DNA of 10,561 nucleotides from positions 1-10,561 of the forward strand of contig DAOUMF010000045.1 in the NCBI GenBank assembly GCA_034411955.1. The letters run 5' to 3'. Source of the stretch: DAOUMF01 sp034411955 (lineage in GTDB: Bacteria > Chloroflexota > Dehalococcoidia > SM23-28-2 > RBG-16-64-32). The position numbers and the translations under genes are program-made. Positions 1 to 6,290 of this stretch are shown here, piece after piece (positions within the stretch are counted from its first letter, which is position 1; the number at the start of each line of letters is the position of its first letter). The notes under the pieces were generated by a model. That model was not told where the DNA came from. It did not search any database and saw nothing but the letters and a program-made list of their open reading frames with translations.

Positions 1-1056
1 CGTCTGGGCGCCGCAGACGCCCATGCAGGTTCGGATCGCCCCCACCAGGTTCTCCGTGCCGTCCGTCTTCGACGTCGGCCCGAAAAGCAGGTGGTCCAGC
101 GTCGTATCCACCCCCACGGTGATGCGGGTGCCCCGCGGCAGCTCCGCGTGGCCGGTGGACATCCCCCACGAGTACCCCCTAGCCGGGGCCTCCTCCGTCC
201 TCGCGAAGGCCGAGCCCAGCATCACGGCGTCGGCGCCGGCGGCCAGCGCCTTGCACACGTCGCCGCCGCTGCGCATGCCGCCATCCGTGATGATCGGCAC
301 GTAGCGCCCGCTCTCGCGGTAGTACTCGTCGCGGGCGGCGGCGCAGTCCATCGTCGCCGTCACCTGGGGTACCCCCACGCCCAGCACCTCGCGGGACGTG
401 CAGATGGCGCCCGGGCCGACGCCCACCAGCACGCCGTAGATACCCGTCTCCATCAGCTCCTTGGCGGCCCCGAAGGTCACCGTGTTGCCCACCACCACCG
501 GCACGCGGATCTTCTCGCACAGCTCCTCGAAGATGAGGCCGCGCAGGCTGCGGGAGAAGTGGCGGGCGGTGGTGACGGTCGATTGGACGACGAAGATGTC
601 GGCGCCGGCGTCCACGGCGATGGGGGCCAGCCGCTTCGTGTTCGCGGGCGTGCAGGACACGCCGCACACGATGCCGCCCTCCTTGACCGCCCGGACGCGC
701 CGGCCGATGAGCTCCTCGCGGATGGGCGCGGCGTACAGCTTCTGGATGACCGCCGCCGATTCGCCCTGATCGGCCCGCTTGATCTCCGCGATCGCTGCGT
801 CGGGGTCATCGTAGCGAACCTGGAGGCCCTCCAGGTTCATCACGGCTAGGCCGCCCCGCTGTCCCATCTCCAGCGCGAAGCGAGGGTTGCCCACCGCGTC
901 CAGGGCGGCGGCCAGAATGGGGATCTCGAAGGTGAACTCGCCAAGGGCGAAGCGGACGTTCGTGAGTTCCGGGTTAACGGTGACAGACCCGGGGACGATG
1001 GCCACGTCATCGAATCCGTAGGCGGGTCTGAGTTCTCGATAAGTTGATATACTCAT
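1..1056 (-). CDS. guaB3: GuaB3-type IMP dehydrogenase family protein (3' end cut by window edge)
   Basis: This is a (beta/alpha)8 barrel of the IMP dehydrogenase/GMP reductase superfamily. IMPDH oxidises IMP to XMP with NAD+ in guanine nucleotide synthesis; the exact activity of GuaB3-type paralogues is less certain. I translated 352 residues from ATG 1056, and the frame is still open at base 1. Visible motifs are GFDDVAIVPGS (residues 14-24), LDAVGNPRFALEMGQRGG (52-69), the GuaB3-like NLEGLQVRYDDP (74-85), the catalytic-loop motif GPGAICTSREVLG (214-226) with the presumed nucleophile Cys219, the phosphate-binding segment DGGMRSGGDVCKALAAGAD (258-276), and GYSWGMSTGHAELPRG (294-309). The paired CBS domains that interrupt ordinary GuaB are absent, which is why I call GuaB3 rather than GuaB. 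The start is supported by the purine-rich stretch GAGGCGAGGAGAG directly upstream. It is transcribed divergently from rsmI. Ordinary guaB or GMP reductase are the alternatives; the sequence fits GuaB3 best. Confidence 0.85.
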   Translation of the reverse strand, partial: MSISTYRELRPAYGFDDVAIVPGSVTVNPELTNVRFALGEFTFEIPILAAALDAVGNPRFALEMGQRGGLAVMNLEGLQVRYDDPDAAIAEIKRADQGESAAVIQKLYAAPIREELIGRRVRAVKEGGIVCGVSCTPANTKRLAPIAVDAGADIFVVQSTVTTARHFSRSLRGLIFEELCEKIRVPVVVGNTVTFGAAKELMETGIYGVLVGVGPGAICTSREVLGVGVPQVTATMDCAAARDEYYRESGRYVPIITDGGMRSGGDVCKALAAGADAVMLGSAFARTEEAPARGYSWGMSTGHAELPRGTRITVGVDTTLDHLLFGPTSKTDGTENLVGAIRTCMGVCGAQT

Positions 1057-1094
1057 CTCTCCTCGCCTCGGGAATAGGAAACCTGCGGGGGTCT

Positions 1095-1111
1095 GTCCGC
1101 CTGAGACGGAC
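1095..1111. repeat. Palindromic repeat unit in the guaB3 5' leader
   Basis: GTCCG (1095-1099) and CGGAC (1107-1111) form a 5-bp stem with loop CCTGAGA. The unit GTCCGCCTGAGACGGAC differs by one base from the TCCGCCTGAGGCGGA palindromes at 8647-8663 and 9004-9018 inside dnaX, so it belongs to the same repeat family. It lies inside the predicted guaB3 leader. Read on the plus strand it is followed by TTTTT (1112-1116), giving an intrinsic-terminator shape, but there is no plus-strand gene upstream that would need it. Confidence 0.7.
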
Positions 1112-1120
1112 TTTTTATCG

Positions 1121-1149
1121 ACTATAACAGCGGCCGCAACCGTCGTCAA
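1121..1149 (-). promoter_or_regulatory. Sigma-70-type promoter of guaB3
   Basis: On the minus strand TTGACG (1149-1144) is followed by a 17-base spacer and TATAGT (1126-1121), close to the consensus TTGACA-N17-TATAAT. Transcription would start near 1114, giving a leader of about 58 bases that carries a hairpin (1095-1111) and a purine-rich ribosome site before ATG 1056. It is the best promoter match in the window. This is a pattern match only. Confidence 0.7.
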
Positions 1150-1203
1150 CGGCTTATGGCCAAACGGTGAAGAAGATTAGACCCTTTCCCATCGCTGGCG
1201 CGG

Positions 1204-1209
1204 TATAAT
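1204..1209 (+). promoter_or_regulatory. -10 box of rsmI, predicted leaderless
   Basis: A perfect TATAAT ends 10 bases before the ATG at 1220. With the usual 6-7 bases from the -10 box to the start site, the transcript would begin about 3-4 bases before the ATG. No Shine-Dalgarno lies between. I see no convincing -35 at 16-18 bases upstream. Confidence 0.6.
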
Positions 1210-1219
1210 TCCCCGCGAG

Positions 1220-2071
1220 ATGCCCACCTTGTACGTCGTCGCCACCCCCATCGGCAACCTCGAGGACGTCACCCTCCGCGCCCTGCGCGTCCTCCGCGAG
1301 GTCTCCCTCATCGCCGCCGAGGACACCCGCACCACCCGCAAGCTCCTCGCCCACCACGGCATCCACTCGCGCCTCCTCAGCTATAACGAGCACAATAAGG
1401 CGACCCGAATCCCCCGGCTCCTCGCCGCCCTGCGAGACGGCGATGTCGCCCTCGTCTCCGAGGGCGGGACGCCAGCCATCAGCGACCCCGGCCTCGACCT
1501 GGTGGCGGCGGCCATCCAGGCGGGGTTCGCCGTCACGCCCATCCCTGGCCCCTCCGCCGTAACGGCCGCGCTCGCCGTATCCGGGCTCCCGGCCCGCCAG
1601 TTCACCTACCTCGGCTTCCTCCCTCGCCGCAGCGGCGAGCGGCGCCGCCTCCTCGCCTCCCTGCGCCATCACGACCGCACCATCCTCGCCTTCGAGTCGC
1701 CCCACCGGCTGCGGCGCAGCTTGGAGGACTTGCGCAAGGAGTGGGGAGACCGCCGCCTGGCCGTCTGTCGGGAGCTCACCAAGGCGTTCGAGGAGGTGTT
1801 CCGCGGCCGCATCAGCGAGGCGCTGGAGCGGTTCATGGAGCCCCGCGGGGAGTTCACCCTGGTCATCGAAGGCGCGGCACCCTCCGCTCGTGGTGAGCCT
1901 GTCGAACCACGAGCGGCCGTGCTCGACGAACTCCGCCGCCGCAAGCAGGCAGGGGAGACCGCCAGGCGGGCCGTCCCGGAGGTGGCCAAGCGCTACGGCC
2001 TGCCCCGGCGCGAGGTCTACCGCATGTGGCTGGACACGCCGCCCCGTCAGCCTCCGCTGCCAGAACAGTAG
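1220..2071 (+). CDS. rsmI: RsmI, 16S rRNA (cytidine(1402)-2'-O)-methyltransferase
   Basis: This SAM-dependent methyltransferase adds the 2'-O-methyl group to C1402 in the decoding centre of 16S rRNA. The 283-residue product has the usual family length and shows the tetrapyrrole-methylase fold motifs: VVATPIGNLEDVTLRAL (6-22), AAEDTRTTRKLL (32-43), ALVSEGGTPAISDPG (77-91, with SEGG where SDAG is common), PIPGPSAVTAALAVSGLP (107-124) and FESPHRL (158-164). A small C-terminal helical domain follows (about 233-275). The linker between the two domains, residues 223-232 (ARGEPVEPRA), is encoded by a perfect palindromic repeat at 1884-1916. The ATG start matches the family N-terminus and sits 10 bases after a TATAAT box. 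It is divergent from guaB3 and 107 bases upstream of metG, in the same direction. Confidence 0.95.
   Translation: MPTLYVVATPIGNLEDVTLRALRVLREVSLIAAEDTRTTRKLLAHHGIHSRLLSYNEHNKATRIPRLLAALRDGDVALVSEGGTPAISDPGLDLVAAAIQAGFAVTPIPGPSAVTAALAVSGLPARQFTYLGFLPRRSGERRRLLASLRHHDRTILAFESPHRLRRSLEDLRKEWGDRRLAVCRELTKAFEEVFRGRISEALERFMEPRGEFTLVIEGAAPSARGEPVEPRAAVLDELRRRKQAGETARRAVPEVAKRYGLPRREVYRMWLDTPPRQPPLPEQ
1884..1916. repeat. Perfect palindromic repeat inside rsmI
   Basis: The arms CCGCTCGTGG (1884-1893) and CCACGAGCGG (1907-1916) are perfectly complementary and flank the 13-base core TGAGCCTGTCGAA (1894-1906). The core is the same as that of the repeats in recO, dnaX and intergenic DNA, but the arms differ. 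It adds no stop or frameshift to rsmI and encodes ARGEPVEPRA in the interdomain linker. The 33-base length is divisible by three. Confidence 0.85.
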
Positions 2072-2124
2072 AGCAACTGAGCAATGGAGCAACGCTTTCA
2101 CCCTCGTTCCCTTGCTCTATTGCT
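2071..2124 (+). repeat. Triple GAGCAA repeat and 13-bp stem in the rsmI-metG spacer
   Basis: GAGCAA occurs three times at exact 8-base spacing (2071, 2079, 2087). AGCAATGGAGCAA (2080-2092) can then pair with TTGCTCTATTGCT (2112-2124) over all 13 positions if one G-U pair is allowed, leaving a 19-base loop. No U-run follows, so it is not a classical terminator, though it could protect the 3' end of the rsmI message. It ends 54 bases before metG. Confidence 0.6.
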
Positions 2125-2159
2125 GGCGCAGTGGAGTGGGGTGGGGCGAGTCCCTATGC

Positions 2160-2165
2160 TACAAT
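2160..2165 (+). promoter_or_regulatory. -10 box of metG, predicted near-leaderless
   Basis: TACAAT ends 13 bases before the ATG at 2179. The predicted transcript would begin about 6-7 bases before the start codon, and no Shine-Dalgarno is present (the leader is AACCGAATCG). No clear -35 is visible. The preceding DNA is a G-rich tract that includes GTGGGGTGGGGCGA at 2136-2149. Confidence 0.45.
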
Positions 2166-2178
2166 CCAAACCGAATCG

Positions 2179-3861
2179 ATGTCCGAAAAGATCCTCGTCT
2201 GTGTGGCCTGGCCCTACGCCAACGGCTCCCTGCACACGGGCCAGATCGTCGGCGCCTACCTGCCGGCCGACATCTTCGCCCGCTACCACCGCGCCAAGGG
2301 AGACCAGGTGCTCATGGTCTCCGGCAGCGACGTGCACGGCACCCCCATAACCGTCCGCGCGGAGCAGGAGGGCCGCACCCCCGCTGAGGTGGTCGACCAG
2401 TTTCACCGGGAGTTCGTCGAGACGTGGGACGGCCTGGGCATCAAATGGGAACTGTACACCACCACTGGCACGGAGAACCATGTCCGCACGACCCAGGACA
2501 TCTTCCTTCGCCTCTTGGAGAACGGCGACATCTACAAGGGCAGCATGGAGCTCCCTTACTGCACCGTCGAGGGGCGCTTCCTGCTGGATCGGTACGTGGA
2601 AGGCACCTGCCCTGTCTGCGGCGACGAGGCCGCTCGCGGCGACCAGTGCGACAACTGCGGGAACGTCCTCGACCCGGTGGACCTAATAGACCGGCGCTGC
2701 AAATTCGACGGTTCCACTCCTGAGATCAGGGAGTCGGAGCATTTCTTCCTGCGCCTCACCGCTTACAACGATAGGCTCAGGCAGTGGCTGTCCACTGACA
2801 AGGGACACTGGCGCAAGAACGTCCTCAACTTCTCTCTCGGTTTGCTGCAGCAGGGGTTGCAGGACCGTGCCATCACCCGCGACCTGGAGTGGGGCATCCC
2901 CATCCCTCGGCCCGGCTACGAAGGCAAGCGCATCTACGTCTGGTTCGAGAACGTCATCGGTTACCTGTCGGCTTCCAAGGAGTGGGCTCAACGCACTGGC
3001 GACCCGGAGCGATGGCGCGATTTCTGGCACGACCCCTCTGCCCGCACCTACTACTTCATCGGCAAGGACAACATCTTCTTCCATGCCCTCAGTTGGCCGG
3101 CCGAGCTCATGGGTTACAGCGAGGCCACGGGAGAGACCTTCAACCTCCCCTACGACGTCCCCGCCAACCAGTACCAGACCGTCCGCGGCAGCAAGGCCTC
3201 CACCAGCCGCAGGCTTGCCGTCTGGGTGCCCGACTACCTCTCCCGGCACGACCCGGACCCCCTTCGCTATTACCTGTCGGTGAACATGCCGGAGACCTCC
3301 GACGCTGACTTCTCCTGGAGCGACTTCGTACGCCGCAACAACGACGAGCTCGTCGCCACCTGGGGCAACCTCGTGAACCGCGTCCTCACCTTCACCTATC
3401 GCAACTTCGAGGGCCTCGTTCCCACCCCCGGCGAGATGACCGCTGCCGATAGCGCCCTCCTGGCGCGGGCAGAGCAGGCCATCGCGGAGACAGGCGAGAA
3501 CATCGGTCGCTGCCACTTCCGCGCTGGTCTGGAATCGGCGATGACGGTGGCGCGGGAGGCCAACCGTTACCTGGAGGAGAACGCCCCCTGGAACCTCCTG
3601 AAGCAGGACCGCCAGCGCTGCGCCACCGTCCTCTACACCGCCATCGGCGTCATCAGCGGCCTGAAGACGGCCTTCTTCCCGTACTTGCCATTCACCTGTC
3701 AGCAGCTCCACGCTTTCCTGGGGAACGAAGGGCCCGTCGACGCCCCCGGCTGGCGACCGGTGATGCCGGAGCCGGGGCAGCCCCTGGCCGAGCCCAGGCC
3801 GTTGTTCAGGAAGCTGGACCAGTCCCTGGTCGAAGAAGAGGAAGCGAGGCTCGGACAGTAG
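2179..3861 (+). CDS. metG: Methionyl-tRNA synthetase (MetRS)
   Basis: MetRS charges tRNA-Met with methionine in the cytoplasm. I use the ATG at 2179 (560 residues): the open frame extends upstream to 2026, but the family N-terminus begins here (KILVCVAWPYANGSLHTGQ), and the upstream part overlaps rsmI and repeat DNA. Landmarks are HTGQ (19-22) in the HIGH position, SGSDVHGTP (48-56), one intact zinc knuckle with Cys144, 147, 157 and 160, a second knuckle reduced to Cys174, the methionine-pocket segment YVWFENVIGYLSA (253-265), and KASTSRR (339-345) in the KMSKS position. An alpha-helical anticodon-binding domain follows; there is no C-terminal EMAP-like tRNA-binding domain. The HIGH and KMSKS signatures are both degenerate, but flanking residues such as DVPANQYQTV and LAVWVPDYL are well conserved, so I take it as functional. 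The stop is separated by one base from tatD. Confidence 0.95.
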   Translation: MSEKILVCVAWPYANGSLHTGQIVGAYLPADIFARYHRAKGDQVLMVSGSDVHGTPITVRAEQEGRTPAEVVDQFHREFVETWDGLGIKWELYTTTGTENHVRTTQDIFLRLLENGDIYKGSMELPYCTVEGRFLLDRYVEGTCPVCGDEAARGDQCDNCGNVLDPVDLIDRRCKFDGSTPEIRESEHFFLRLTAYNDRLRQWLSTDKGHWRKNVLNFSLGLLQQGLQDRAITRDLEWGIPIPRPGYEGKRIYVWFENVIGYLSASKEWAQRTGDPERWRDFWHDPSARTYYFIGKDNIFFHALSWPAELMGYSEATGETFNLPYDVPANQYQTVRGSKASTSRRLAVWVPDYLSRHDPDPLRYYLSVNMPETSDADFSWSDFVRRNNDELVATWGNLVNRVLTFTYRNFEGLVPTPGEMTAADSALLARAEQAIAETGENIGRCHFRAGLESAMTVAREANRYLEENAPWNLLKQDRQRCATVLYTAIGVISGLKTAFFPYLPFTCQQLHAFLGNEGPVDAPGWRPVMPEPGQPLAEPRPLFRKLDQSLVEEEEARLGQ

Positions 3862-3862
3862 G

Positions 3863-4705
3863 ATGCTGGTCGACTCACACTGCCATCTCCAGGACCCCGC
3901 GTTCGATGCCGACCGCGACGAGGTGCTGGAGCGCGCCCGCGGGGCCGGCGTCTCCGCCTTCGTGGTCGTCGGCACGGACCTGGAGAGCAGCCGGCGCGCC
4001 GTGGACCTGGCGGACTCCCACTCCGACGTCTACGCCGCTGTGGCGGTGCATCCGCACAACGCGAAACACCTGGACGCCCGCACCCTAGACGCCCTGGAGC
4101 GGCTGGCGCACTCCCCCAAGGTGGTGGCGGTCGGTGAGATAGGGCTCGACCTCTACCGTAACCTCTCGCCGCCCGGCGTCCAGATGGACGCCTTCCGGCG
4201 CCAGCTCGAGCTCGCCCGTAGCCTCAGCCGCCCCGTGGTCATCCACTCCCGGCAGGCGGACGAGGAGACGTACAACGTGCTGGCTTCCTACGAGCAGCAG
4301 GCCTTGCCGGACTGGCCCAAGGACCGCCCCCTCGGCGTGATGCACTGCTTCCCGGGGGACCTCATGCTGGCGCTACGCTACATCCAGATCGGCTTCATGG
4401 TCTCCATCCCCGGTACCTGCACCTACCCTAAAGCGGAGCGCATCCGCGCCGTGGCCGGCGGCATTCCCCTACGCTGGATGACCGTCGAGACCGATGCGCC
4501 ATACCTGACGCCGCAGTCTCATCGCGGCGGCCGCAACGAGCCGGCCTACCTTGTGGACACAGTAGCCCGTATCGCCGACCTGCGGGGGGACAGCTTCGAC
4601 GGTATCGCCTCTCGCACGGCAGTGGCCACCGCCTGGCTGTTCGGCCTGGGCGACATCTCCGCTGGAGGCGAGCCGGAAGTGCAGCAGGGGGAGGCGGTCA
4701 AGTGA
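3863..4705 (+). CDS. tatD: TatD family metal-dependent hydrolase / DNase
   Basis: This is a TIM-barrel metallohydrolase of the TatD family; characterised members are Mg2+-dependent 3'-5' exonucleases linked to DNA repair or quality control. The 280-residue product is slightly longer than typical (about 255-265). All expected metal ligands are visible: His6 and His8 (DSHCHL), Glu92 (VGEIGLDLY), His128 (VIHSRQ), His161 (MHCFPG) and Asp211 (VETDAPYLTP). The C-terminal NxxRLF signature of many members is altered to TAVATAWLFGL, followed by a short acidic tail (about 264-280). ATG 3863 lies one base after the metG stop, and the last codons overlap the next gene by four bases (GTGA). The metG-tatD pairing is common in bacteria and implies cotranscription from the metG promoter. 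Confidence 0.93.
   Translation: MLVDSHCHLQDPAFDADRDEVLERARGAGVSAFVVVGTDLESSRRAVDLADSHSDVYAAVAVHPHNAKHLDARTLDALERLAHSPKVVAVGEIGLDLYRNLSPPGVQMDAFRRQLELARSLSRPVVIHSRQADEETYNVLASYEQQALPDWPKDRPLGVMHCFPGDLMLALRYIQIGFMVSIPGTCTYPKAERIRAVAGGIPLRWMTVETDAPYLTPQSHRGGRNEPAYLVDTVARIADLRGDSFDGIASRTAVATAWLFGLGDISAGGEPEVQQGEAVK
4687..4694 (+). promoter_or_regulatory. Shine-Dalgarno fixing the GTG start of the prenyl synthase
   Basis: GGGGGAGG, inside the last codons of tatD, ends 7 bases before GTG 4702. This favours GTG 4702 over the in-frame ATG at 4717, which would place the site 22 bases away. Confidence 0.7.
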
Positions 4706-5664
4706 AGGTCGGCCTAATGTACGGCCCCGTCCAGGAGGACCTGGCCCTGGTGGAGGCCACGTTCGAATCGCTCAAGCAGGTGGACTACGTTCCCCTGTCG
4801 GAGATGCTGGAACTGGTCCTGGCTGGCGGCGGTAAACTCCTGCGCCCCGCCCTCACCCTCCTGGCCGGCCGCCTCGGCGTCTACGATCTCGACCTGCTGG
4901 TGCCCCTGGCCGCCTCTGTGGAGCTGCTGCACACGGCGTCCCTTGTCCACGATGACGTTATCGACAACGCCAGCACCCGCCGCGGCCGGCCTACGGCTAA
5001 CAGCGTCTTCGACAACGCCACCACGGTCATGCTGGGCGACTACATGTTCGCTCACGCCGCCGATCAGGTGGCCCGCACCGGCAACATCCGCGTCATCCGC
5101 CTCTTCTCCCGTACGCTGATGATGATGACCAAGGGCGAGATCGGCCAGGACCTTACCGCCTACGACAGCCGACAGACGGTGCGAGACTACCTCCAGCGCA
5201 TCGGCGGCAAGACGGCCTCCCTCTTCGCCACCGCCTGCGAGGGCGGCGCCATCGTCGCCCAGGAGCCGGAGGAGTGGGTGGAGGCGCTGCGCAGCTACGG
5301 CTACAACTTCGGCATGGCCTTCCAGATAGTGGACGATATCCTGGACTTCACCGGCGACGAGGCGGAGATGGGCAAACCCGTGGGCAGCGATCTCATGCAG
5401 GGCACCCTCACCCTACCCACCCTCCTCCTCATGGAGCGCCCCCCACGCGATAACCCGGTGCAGAAGTTCTTCGCCCGGCCACGGAAGGAGATCCTGACTC
5501 AGGCGGTCGGGATGGTTCGCCAAAGCGATATTCCCCAGGAGTCCTACGAGATGGCTCGCAGCTTCTCCGCCCGCGCCCACGAGGCGCTGTCGGTCCTGCC
5601 CGACGATCCGGCCCGCCAGGCCCTCTACAGCCTCACCGACCACATGCTGGAGCGGCGCAGCTAG
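4702..5664 (+). CDS. Trans-polyprenyl diphosphate synthase (long-chain, quinone side-chain type)
   Basis: This all-alpha isoprenoid synthase extends farnesyl or geranylgeranyl diphosphate with isopentenyl diphosphate, probably to make the side chain of a respiratory quinone. The 320-residue product has GGGKLLRPALTLL (42-54), the first Asp-rich motif LVHDDVIDNASTRRGRPT (81-98; DDxxD at 84-88), the Lys and Gln motifs GGKTASLFATACEGGA (168-183) and FQIVDDILDFTGD (207-219; second DDxxD at 211-215), and GKPVGSDLMQGTLTLP (224-239). The residues 4 and 5 positions before the first DDxxD are small (Ala79, Ser80), which in this family usually means a long product (about C35-C50), but length cannot be fixed from sequence alone. 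It starts with GTG overlapping the tatD stop (GTGA), so translation is coupled. It could be named heptaprenyl, octaprenyl or solanesyl synthase; I leave the symbol blank. Confidence 0.92.
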   Translation: MKVGLMYGPVQEDLALVEATFESLKQVDYVPLSEMLELVLAGGGKLLRPALTLLAGRLGVYDLDLLVPLAASVELLHTASLVHDDVIDNASTRRGRPTANSVFDNATTVMLGDYMFAHAADQVARTGNIRVIRLFSRTLMMMTKGEIGQDLTAYDSRQTVRDYLQRIGGKTASLFATACEGGAIVAQEPEEWVEALRSYGYNFGMAFQIVDDILDFTGDEAEMGKPVGSDLMQGTLTLPTLLLMERPPRDNPVQKFFARPRKEILTQAVGMVRQSDIPQESYEMARSFSARAHEALSVLPDDPARQALYSLTDHMLERRS

Positions 5665-5666
5665 CT

Positions 5667-6167
5667 TTGACCATCGCCGTCCGAATTGCCACGCCCGAAG
5701 ACATCGGTTGCCTAGTTCAACTGATCCTCGCCTTCCGCAACACAGGCGGCGGCGACGACTTCCCCACCGAGGAATCCCTACAGAGCGACCTGCCCAGCCT
5801 GATCGCTGACGAGGACACGGAGTTCTTCATCGCCGGCTCCCCGTCCCATCCGTGTCTCGGTTTCCTCCAGCAGCGCTACCGCCACTCTCTCTGGTTGTCC
5901 GCGCCGGACGCCTACATCGAAGACCTGTTCGTGGTTCAGGACGCGCGCCGCCAGGGGATTGGGCGCAGCCTCGTGGAGTTCGCCGTTGAGCGGGCGAGGG
6001 CCCGCGGCTGCCCCGTCATCTCCCTGGACACGACGGAGCGCAATGAGCATGCCCTCCGCCTGTATCAAGGGCTAGACTTCTCCTTCAGATCCGAGCGAAG
6101 GGGCCTGCGCTTGCTCCTCAGACGCTGGCTGGGGACGGGGCCGCCGCCCTGGCAGAGGACGAACTAG
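5667..6167 (+). CDS. GNAT family N-acetyltransferase
   Basis: This is a 166-residue acetyl-CoA-dependent acetyltransferase with an unknown acceptor. It shows an N-terminal RIATPEDIGCLVQL (6-19) typical of the fold and the acetyl-CoA pyrophosphate loop RRQGIGRSLVEFAVERARARG (94-114, the Q/RxxGxG/A motif), followed by a conserved beta5-alpha4 region (LDTTERNEHALRLYQGLDF, 120-138). The C-terminus (about 141-166) is Arg- and Pro-rich. The start is TTG 5667, two bases after the synthase stop, with no strong Shine-Dalgarno, so it probably depends on coupling to the upstream gene. No nearer ATG or GTG keeps the N-terminal strand intact. It is the last gene of the plus-strand operon. The neighbours do not reveal the substrate. 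Confidence 0.85.
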   Translation: MTIAVRIATPEDIGCLVQLILAFRNTGGGDDFPTEESLQSDLPSLIADEDTEFFIAGSPSHPCLGFLQQRYRHSLWLSAPDAYIEDLFVVQDARRQGIGRSLVEFAVERARARGCPVISLDTTERNEHALRLYQGLDFSFRSERRGLRLLLRRWLGTGPPPWQRTN

Positions 6168-6290
6168 CCAACCGCAACGGTAAATCGCTCGCTCTGACCC
6201 TGTCGAAGGGCGACCTTTCGGTGGGGTGACCGGAGCCTCTGCTCGCCCCGGGCTTGGTCGCAGAGACGAGCAGGCGACTTGCCCCAGCCT
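6168..6290. other. Convergent intergenic junction with a repeat remnant and weak hairpins
   Basis: This 123-base gap lies between the stop codons of the GNAT gene (plus) and the fmdB gene (minus). It holds TGACCCTGTCGAAGGG (6195-6210), one mismatch from the repeat core TGAGCCTGTCGAAGGG. A 7-bp inverted repeat CTGCTCG (6239-6245) / CGAGCAG (6267-6273) has a 21-base loop. A further TGCCCC/GGGGCA stem (6280-6285 / 6296-6301) spans the fmdB stop codon. None is followed by a U-run on either strand, so I do not call an intrinsic terminator. Confidence 0.5.

Noticed and set aside
91..849. Plus-strand open frame of about 252 codons at the left edge
   Set aside because: It is the complement of the guaB3 gene. 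The His/Arg/Ala-rich translation is a shadow; the minus-strand frame has the IMPDH motifs.
1154..2101. Long minus-strand open frame (about 315 codons) opposite rsmI
   Set aside because: It overlaps a clear RsmI, the translation is low-complexity Gly/Ala/Glu-rich, and it spans the spacer repeats.
2026..2178. Upstream extension of the MetRS frame to ATG 2026
   Set aside because: It would overlap the rsmI end and translate the spacer repeats and the -10 box. The family N-terminus begins at ATG 2179.
2072..2178. T-box or SAM riboswitch before metG
   Set aside because: The spacer is only 107 bases, has no T-box sequence or specifier stem and no SAM-box core, and the -10 box lies next to the start codon.
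2683..3975. Long minus-strand open frame (about 430 codons) opposite metG
   Set aside because: It is antisense to a clear MetRS, has no family resemblance and no ribosome site. Long antisense open frames are expected at this GC content.
6239..6273. Intrinsic terminator between the convergent genes
   Set aside because: The 7-bp stem has a 21-base loop and no U-run on either strand.
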